This document shows, in pieces, positions 59,838 to 64,000 of a stretch of 64,000 nucleotides of DNA (positions are counted from its first letter, which is position 1; each line of letters opens with the position of its first letter). The translations under genes were made by a program, and so were the position numbers. The notes beneath the pieces are model-generated. The model worked only from the letters and a program-made list of their open reading frames with translations, ran no database searches and was not told the DNA's origin. This stretch comes from an uncultured Jannaschia sp. GTDB lineage: Bacteria > Pseudomonadota > Alphaproteobacteria > Rhodobacterales > Rhodobacteraceae. Location: NCBI RefSeq assembly GCF_947503795.1, contig NZ_CANNEZ010000002.1:1-64000 (forward strand), in the 5' to 3' direction.

Positions 59838-60167
59838 TCAGGAGACCGTGATGGCCTTCTCTTCGGTGTAGACGCTGCCGTCATCGTCGTACCACGTGAA
59901 GACGAACGTCCCCGACGCGGGCACGGTGGCCTCGAACTCGAAATACGGATTGGTCGAGATCGCGGGCTCCAGCGTGACGTCGATGACGTTCTCGCCTTCG
60001 AAATCCACCGTGAAGCGGTTGATGATCGAGCGCGGGATCGTGTTCCCGTCGTCATCCTTGCGCTGCCCGGATTCCATCGTGTGGGAAATCAGGGTCTTGA
60101 TCTGGATCGCCTCGCCGGCCGACGCCTCTTTGGGGACGCGGACGCGGGGTTTGACGCCATCTGCCAT
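59838..60167 (-). CDS. soxZ: SoxZ, carrier-complex partner
   Basis: A 109-residue immunoglobulin-like protein with no export signal of its own; it is co-exported with SoxY. It reads as the usual SoxZ sequence: VPKEASAGEAIQIKTLI start, SHTMESGQRKD loop and GTFVFTWYDDDG near the end. It shapes the SoxY carrier for its partners. It starts 23 bases after soxY. Confidence 0.93.
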   Translation of the reverse strand: MADGVKPRVRVPKEASAGEAIQIKTLISHTMESGQRKDDDGNTIPRSIINRFTVDFEGENVIDVTLEPAISTNPYFEFEATVPASGTFVFTWYDDDGSVYTEEKAITVS

Positions 60168-60190
60168 GTGTCTTCTCCTTGTCCTTTGGT

Positions 60191-60610
60191 TCAGCCGCCG
60201 CAGCCGCCGATGGTGACCTTCACCTCGGCGGAGGCCTGCACGAAGCTGCCATCCTGCATCTTGGCGATCGCGATGACGTCTTGCGTCCCCGCGAGGCGGA
60301 TGCGGGTCGAGGCCGCCTGGCTTGCCGCCAGCGGGCCGAAGTTGAACGTGCCGACATCGGGGTTCGGATTGCCCGCCGCCAGCAGCATGATCGAGGCCGC
60401 ACCCGGGGCGGACACCTCGATCGGAACCGTGTTGCCGTTCTCGGCGATCTCGGGGGCGGTCAGGGTGATGCCGCCGCTGCCGACCTCGGCGCCGCCGGTG
60501 AAGGCGGCGATCGCCTCCTCGGTGGTGGCCGCGCGGGCGGGCATCGGCAGGGCCGTCAGCGCGACCGCACCTACGCCCAGCATCAACGCGTCGCGTCGTG
60601 TGAGTTGCAT
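60191..60610 (-). CDS. soxY: SoxY, covalent sulfur carrier
   Basis: A 139-residue Ig-like protein with a Tat signal (LTRRDALML) and the C-terminal GGCGG swinging arm; Cys137 carries the sulfur intermediates through the SoxXA, SoxB and SoxCD steps. It begins one base after the soxX stop. The Tat signal exports the folded SoxYZ pair. Confidence 0.95.
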   Translation of the reverse strand: MQLTRRDALMLGVGAVALTALPMPARAATTEEAIAAFTGGAEVGSGGITLTAPEIAENGNTVPIEVSAPGAASIMLLAAGNPNPDVGTFNFGPLAASQAASTRIRLAGTQDVIAIAKMQDGSFVQASAEVKVTIGGCGG

Positions 60611-60611
60611 C

Positions 60612-61091
60612 TCAGCTCTCCTTCAATGTCATCAGATAGGCCACCACGTCCTCGACCTCCTGCGCGGTCAGCAGCGGGGCCAGTTCGCCCTCCGCGGCCT
60701 TGCCGGTATAGGCGTCGCCGGGCCGGATGTAGCCGGTGGTCTTGTAGAAGGACGGCATCATCGTGCCGTCGAACATCATCTTGGCGTTGGCCACGATACC
60801 GCGCAGGTCGGCTTCGGTCCAGCGATCCGCCACACCGTCGAGCATCGGCCCGATCTCACCGTGGAAGCCCAGCGCCTCCAGTTCGGTGACGGCATGGCAC
60901 GCGATGCAGTTGCCCGCGCCCTTGTTCATCAGCAATTCGCCATTGGCGACATCGCCAGGCGTGCCCGTCAGCGACGCGGCAATCGCGCCGTACTCGTCGA
61001 ACTCGACATCTCCCGGTGCCACGACATCCGCGGCGAACGCGGTCGTGGCGCACATCGCGGACGCGATGATGCCCAGTGCAGTGCGTTTCAT
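60612..61091 (-). CDS. soxX: SoxX, monoheme subunit of SoxXA
   Basis: A 159-residue exported cytochrome c with signal peptide 1-20 and one heme, C62-IA-C65-H, with candidate Met ligand in TMMPSFYK. It takes electrons from SoxA. ATG 61091 has GGAGG six bases upstream; an in-frame ATG four codons earlier lacks this. It is the first gene after the soxW-soxX regulatory gap. Confidence 0.93.
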   Translation of the reverse strand: MKRTALGIIASAMCATTAFAADVVAPGDVEFDEYGAIAASLTGTPGDVANGELLMNKGAGNCIACHAVTELEALGFHGEIGPMLDGVADRWTEADLRGIVANAKMMFDGTMMPSFYKTTGYIRPGDAYTGKAAEGELAPLLTAQEVEDVVAYLMTLKES

Positions 61092-61103
61092 GAAACCTCC
61101 CAT

Positions 61104-61183
61104 TGGTCGTCCTCCGCCCCGACGCTAAGTCACGGAGCCGTGATCTGGCAAGGACAAATGCAGAAATGTGAATATCTTGTGCG
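61104..61183 (-). promoter_or_regulatory. soxW-soxX intergenic regulatory region
   Basis: This gap contains a 14-bp palindrome TCACGGAGCCGTGA (61130-61143) and, upstream for the minus strand, an ATATTCA site at 61169-61175 whose partner, read minus strand ATATTCA-six-TGCATTT, matches the perfect 51202 repeat in five of seven half-site bases. In Paracoccus pantotrophus the equivalent gap is known to bind SoxR, so it is the likely soxXYZA promoter and operator. Confidence 0.6.
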
Positions 61184-61735
61184 TCAGCCTTCGCTCAGCT
61201 TGCGGGCGTGATAGGCTTGGAACGGCTCGTCGCCGTCATAGCCGTGCTCCAGAACCCAGGTCAGCATGTTGCGCGTCGTGCCCGGACCGAACGCGCCGGG
61301 AATCGTCGCGACCGCCGCATCCTCGGCGGTGACACCCTCGGGCACCTCCTCGGGAAAGAAGACCAGCGTCGGCGTGAAGTTCAGGCCCCATTTGCGCACG
61401 GCATCCTTCTCGGCCAGCGCCTCGCCGTCGAAATCGGTGATCTCGACATCGCCGAACATGTTGACCTGAACGACGAAGTAGTCGTCGGCCAGCATCGCCG
61501 CGATGTCCTCCTCGACGAAGACCTCCTCGTGCATCTTGGTGCAATAGATGCAGCCCCGCTGCTCGACGATGACCATCAGGCGCTTGCCTGCGTCGTTGGC
61601 CTCGGCAAGGTCCTCCCGCAGGTCCTTGAACGTGTCGACCATCCAGGGCGCCTTGTGCAGACCGTCATCGCCCAACTCGGCCGCGGGCGCGGCGAAGGCC
61701 AGGCAGGTGGCCAGAATTGCGATCAGGTGTCTCAT
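61184..61735 (-). CDS. soxW: SoxW, periplasmic thioredoxin
   Basis: A 183-residue exported thioredoxin-fold protein with signal peptide 1-19 and the redox pair C62-IY-C65 in QRGCIYCTKM; FTPTLVFF holds the usual cis-proline strand. It takes electrons from the membrane protein SoxV and keeps Sox thiols reduced. It starts 12 bases after soxV. Confidence 0.88.
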   Translation of the reverse strand: MRHLIAILATCLAFAAPAAELGDDGLHKAPWMVDTFKDLREDLAEANDAGKRLMVIVEQRGCIYCTKMHEEVFVEEDIAAMLADDYFVVQVNMFGDVEITDFDGEALAEKDAVRKWGLNFTPTLVFFPEEVPEGVTAEDAAVATIPGAFGPGTTRNMLTWVLEHGYDGDEPFQAYHARKLSEG

Positions 61736-61747
61736 GTCGTCCTCCTC

Positions 61748-62479
61748 TCAGCCGATGGCCGGCCAGAACTGCAGCATCCAGAATGCGATCACGTTCATCA
61801 TGTTGGTGGCGATCAGAATGGCGAAGACCACGAGGAACGCGCCCATGGCCTTCTCGATCTTGGGCAGGTGACGCCGGAACCCGCGCATCCAGCGCATGAA
61901 CGGCCCCACGAAGGCGGCCGCCACGACAAAGGGAGCGGTCATGCCCACCGCGTAGGCCAGAAGCAGGACCATGCCCTGCGACACGCTCTCCTGCGCGCCC
62001 GCCATGAACAGGATCGCCGCCAGGACCGGCCCGACGCAGGGCGTCCAGCCGAAGGCGAAGGCCAGCCCGATCACGTAGCCCGCGACAACGCCGCCCTTCG
62101 ATTCGCCCCCGGACGCGCCTTGCCCGAACGAGCGATAAAGAAGCCCGATCTTCAGCACCCCGAGAAAGTGCAGCCCCATCAGCAGGATGATCCCCGCCGC
62201 GACCCAGCGCAGCACGTCGAACCAATCGCGCACGATCTGCCCGAAGGCGGTGGCCGTGGCCCCCAGCCCGACGAAGATGGTCGCGACCCCCGCGGCGAAG
62301 GCGATGGCCGAGAGAACGGCCCGGCGCCGCGTCCCCGGCGGAAGCTCGTCCGCCTCCAGCGCCTGCACCGAGCCGCCCGCGAGATAGGACAGGTAGAACG
62401 GCACCATCGGCAGGATGCAGGGCGACAGGAAGGACAGAAGACCTGCCAGGACCGCGCCCGCGATGGTCACGTCGAACAT
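61748..62479 (-). CDS. soxV: SoxV, CcdA-type membrane electron transporter
   Basis: A 243-residue protein with six hydrophobic helices. Conserved cysteines are Cys21 in FLSPCILPM and the one in GWTPCVGP, the pair that shuttles electrons across the membrane in CcdA/DsbD-core proteins. It passes electrons from cytoplasmic thioredoxin to SoxW. It is the first minus-strand gene of the sox cluster, divergent from soxS. Confidence 0.9.
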   Translation of the reverse strand: MFDVTIAGAVLAGLLSFLSPCILPMVPFYLSYLAGGSVQALEADELPPGTRRRAVLSAIAFAAGVATIFVGLGATATAFGQIVRDWFDVLRWVAAGIILLMGLHFLGVLKIGLLYRSFGQGASGGESKGGVVAGYVIGLAFAFGWTPCVGPVLAAILFMAGAQESVSQGMVLLLAYAVGMTAPFVVAAAFVGPFMRWMRGFRRHLPKIEKAMGAFLVVFAILIATNMMNVIAFWMLQFWPAIG

Positions 62480-62524
62480 GATGCGCCTCCCCGCGCGGCC
62501 CGAAGGGATCTTCTTGCCGCACGG

Positions 62525-62541
62525 ACATATTCAAATTATGT
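62525..62541. promoter_or_regulatory. soxV-soxS operator candidate
   Basis: ACATA (62525-62529), seven bases, TATGT (62537-62541) in an AT-rich patch. The repeat includes ATATTCA at 62527-62533, the half-site shared with the 51202 and 61169 positions; its other half is poor (three of seven). In Paracoccus pantotrophus this gap binds SoxR. The site overlaps the most upstream possible soxS start. Confidence 0.6.
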
Positions 62542-62549
62542 GTTATGAA

Positions 62550-62942
62550 ATGCAACAGATGTTCCGCGCCGCACTGATCGGCCTCTGGGCCGCCCTGCCG
62601 TCGCTTGCCGCGGCGCAGGTCGAGTTGATCATGGGCGAGGAGGCGGGCTGCATCTGGTGCGCCCGCTGGGACGCCGAGGTCTCGCCGGAATACCCGCTGA
62701 CCGCCGAGGGGCGCGCCGCCCCGCTGCGCCGGGTCGACATCCACGACCCCCTGCCGGACGACCTGCAACTCGAAAGCCGGATGCGGTTCACGCCGACCTT
62801 CATCCTCGTGCATGACGGGATCGAGATCGACCGCCGCGAGGGCTATCCTGGCGAGGATTTCTTCTGGCCGGTGCTGGGACAGATGCTCGACGCCGCCGCC
62901 CGAGACATCCCCGAACTGGACGGGTGGCGCGATGGACGGTAA
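62550..62942 (+). CDS. soxS: SoxS, periplasmic thioredoxin-like protein
   Basis: A 130-residue exported protein: signal peptide (about 1-22, LPSLAAAQ), redox pair C34-IW-C37 in EAGCIWCARW, and a thioredoxin-fold end (RFTPTFILVHDG). It is thought to reduce and activate SoxYZ. No good ribosome site precedes any of the in-frame ATGs at 62538, 62550 and 62559; the first overlaps the operator, so I take 62550, and a nearly leaderless message is possible. It overlaps soxR by 11 bases. Confidence 0.82.
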   Translation: MQQMFRAALIGLWAALPSLAAAQVELIMGEEAGCIWCARWDAEVSPEYPLTAEGRAAPLRRVDIHDPLPDDLQLESRMRFTPTFILVHDGIEIDRREGYPGEDFFWPVLGQMLDAAARDIPELDGWRDGR

Positions 62943-63363
62943 CAGCGCCCCTATGCGCACCCCCCGCCCGGGGGACGCCCGACGCGAGCCAGACGAGTAT
63001 CCGACCATGGCCCTTCCGGTCTTCGGCCCCGACACCTGCGAGGACGATCTCGACCGCATGCTCGAGAACGCGACCGCCGCGTCGAACTTCCTCAAGGCGA
63101 TCAGCCACGAGGGACGGCTGATGATCCTCTGCCATCTCGCCTCGGGCGAGAAATCCGTCACCGAGCTCGAAACCCTGCTCTCGGCGCGACAAGCCGCCGT
63201 CTCGCAGCAGCTCGGGCGCTTGCGGCTCGAAGGGCTCGTTCAGCCCCGACGCGAGGGCAAGACGATCTACTACTCCTTGACCGACGGTCGCGCGATCCGG
63301 ATCATGGATGTCGTCTACGACCTGTTCTGCCGGTCGGAGGGCGGGCCCGCGCGGACACCCTGA
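62932..63363 (+). CDS. soxR: SoxR, ArsR-family sulfur-responsive repressor
   Basis: A 143-residue ArsR-type winged-helix protein (recognition helix ARQAAVSQQLGRL), not the MerR redox sensor also named SoxR. Three cysteines are seen: Cys36, Cys67 in MILCHLASGE and Cys133 in DLFCRS. Cys67 and Cys133 correspond to the pair that senses persulfides in SqrR/BigR proteins. It is co-transcribed with soxS. It probably represses the sox operons until sulfane sulfur is present. ATG 62932 is used; the conserved domain would also allow ATG 63007, since residues 1-25 are not conserved. Confidence 0.87.
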   Translation: MDGNSAPMRTPRPGDARREPDEYPTMALPVFGPDTCEDDLDRMLENATAASNFLKAISHEGRLMILCHLASGEKSVTELETLLSARQAAVSQQLGRLRLEGLVQPRREGKTIYYSLTDGRAIRIMDVVYDLFCRSEGGPARTP

Positions 63364-63391
63364 CCGGCGGCCCAATGGGGAGGATCGGGGC

Positions 63392-64000
63392 ATGTTGATC
63401 GACTGGATCGACGAGAGCCACGCGATGGCGCTCGTCGGATGTGCGGGGGGACTCCTGCTGGGCCTTGCGGCGCGTCTCGGGCGGTTCTGTACGCTCGGCG
63501 CGATCGAGGACGTCATCTATGGCGGCTCGTGGGTGCGGGCACGGATGTGGGGCGTCGCCTTGGGCGGCGCGATCGTCCTGACCTTCGCCGCGGATGGCCT
63601 CGGACTGGCCGATCCCCTGCGCTCGATCTACCTCGCCGGTCCTTGGTCGCCCGCCGCCGTCATCCTCGGCGGCCTGCTCTTCGGCTACGGCATGGCCATC
63701 GCGGGGAATTGCGGCTTCGGCGCGCTGGCGCGGCTGGGCGGCGGGGATCTGCGGTCCTTCGTGATCCTTCTCGTCATGGGATTGTCGGCCTTCGCGGTCA
63801 TGTCGGGCCCCTTCGCCCATGTTCGCATGGCGATCTTCCCCGGCGCGACCGGCGGCGGTCCGCAGGGCATTGCGCACGCGCTCTCCGCGGCGACCGGCCT
63901 CGCGCCGGTCTGGCCCGGCATCGCCATCGGTCTGGCCATCCTCGGCGCGGCCCTCTGGGACCGGGCGTTCCTGCGACGGGGCACCGCCCTCGCGGCGGGC
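63392..64000 (+). CDS. YeeE/YedE-family sulfur transporter (SoxT-like), N-terminal part
   Basis: The first 203 codons of a polytopic membrane protein that runs off the right edge. It starts ATG 63392 with GGGAG upstream. Hydrophobic helices alternate with two family motifs: GRFCTLGAIED (about residues 30-40) and AGNCGFGALARLG (about 110-122), each with the conserved cysteine. Members import thiosulfate or related sulfur ions. The place after soxSR fits a SoxT-type transporter. It is incomplete here. Confidence 0.82.
   Translation, partial: MLIDWIDESHAMALVGCAGGLLLGLAARLGRFCTLGAIEDVIYGGSWVRARMWGVALGGAIVLTFAADGLGLADPLRSIYLAGPWSPAAVILGGLLFGYGMAIAGNCGFGALARLGGGDLRSFVILLVMGLSAFAVMSGPFAHVRMAIFPGATGGGPQGIAHALSAATGLAPVWPGIAIGLAILGAALWDRAFLRRGTALAAG

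Noticed and set aside
62932-63363. Reading soxR as the superoxide-sensing MerR regulator
   Set aside because: There is no MerR helix or [2Fe-2S] cysteine cluster. The fold and cysteine pair are those of ArsR/SqrR proteins.
1-64000. tRNA, rRNA, transposase, integrase or phage genes
   Set aside because: None was recognised on either strand; apart from the 5747 junction I see no mobile-element remains.

Overview
The window reads as chromosomal DNA of an alphaproteobacterium of the Rhodobacterales (roseobacter or Paracoccus-like). The evidence is high GC, tightly overlapping ATGA gene junctions, a Paracoccus-type sox cluster and a complete beta-hydroxyaspartate (bhc) cluster with its IclR regulator. 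This assignment is inferred from gene content; no database search was run.

Layout. 1-5367: the 3' end of a membrane dipeptidase gene and a five-gene dipeptide/oligopeptide ABC transporter. 5484-6112: two genes that have both lost their 5' parts and lie back to back at one junction, apparently a deletion scar. 6217-17652: a sensory and surface-polysaccharide region. It holds heme oxygenase plus bacteriophytochrome kinase, a CheY-like regulator, a membrane-fusion protein, a processive family 2 glycosyltransferase, an unusual receiver/zinc-ribbon/GGDEF-like protein, an Hpt protein, GalE and a membrane histidine kinase. 17792-23165: bhcDCBA and divergent bhcR, which turn two glyoxylate into one oxaloacetate with recovery of aspartate.

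23174-41087: a two-partner secretion operon for a 5252-residue filamentous exoprotein (a quarter of the window), with a small IalB-like periplasmic protein gene between the transporter and exoprotein genes. 41294-46507: two unusual regulators facing each other, a LuxR-type HTH fused to an alpha/beta-hydrolase-like domain and a SARP/AfsR-like ATPase regulator. 46605-51169: a divergent cluster with a zinc methyltransferase, a diheme MauG/CCP-like enzyme, an unrecognised secreted protein, a GNAT and an SRPBCC protein. 51235-64000: the sulfur-oxidation region. It runs, on the minus strand, soxV-W-X-Y-Z-A, a strong terminator, then soxB-C-D-E-F followed by DUF302 and DsrE genes. soxS-soxR and a YeeE/YedE transporter are divergent, and a SoxH-like metallohydrolase converges from the other end.

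How it fits together. SoxXA, YZ, B and CD form the complete periplasmic thiosulfate-oxidising system. SoxV, SoxW and SoxS feed it reductant, and the ArsR-type SoxR presumably represses it. Short ATATTCA-based operator-like sequences occur in front of soxS/soxV, soxX and the SoxH-like gene, and they suggest one regulon. The polysaccharide/phosphorelay block at 9611-17652 and the regulator pair with its MauG-like cluster at 41294-51169 are the best candidates for poorly described systems. I saw no tRNA, rRNA, CRISPR array, insertion sequence or prophage.
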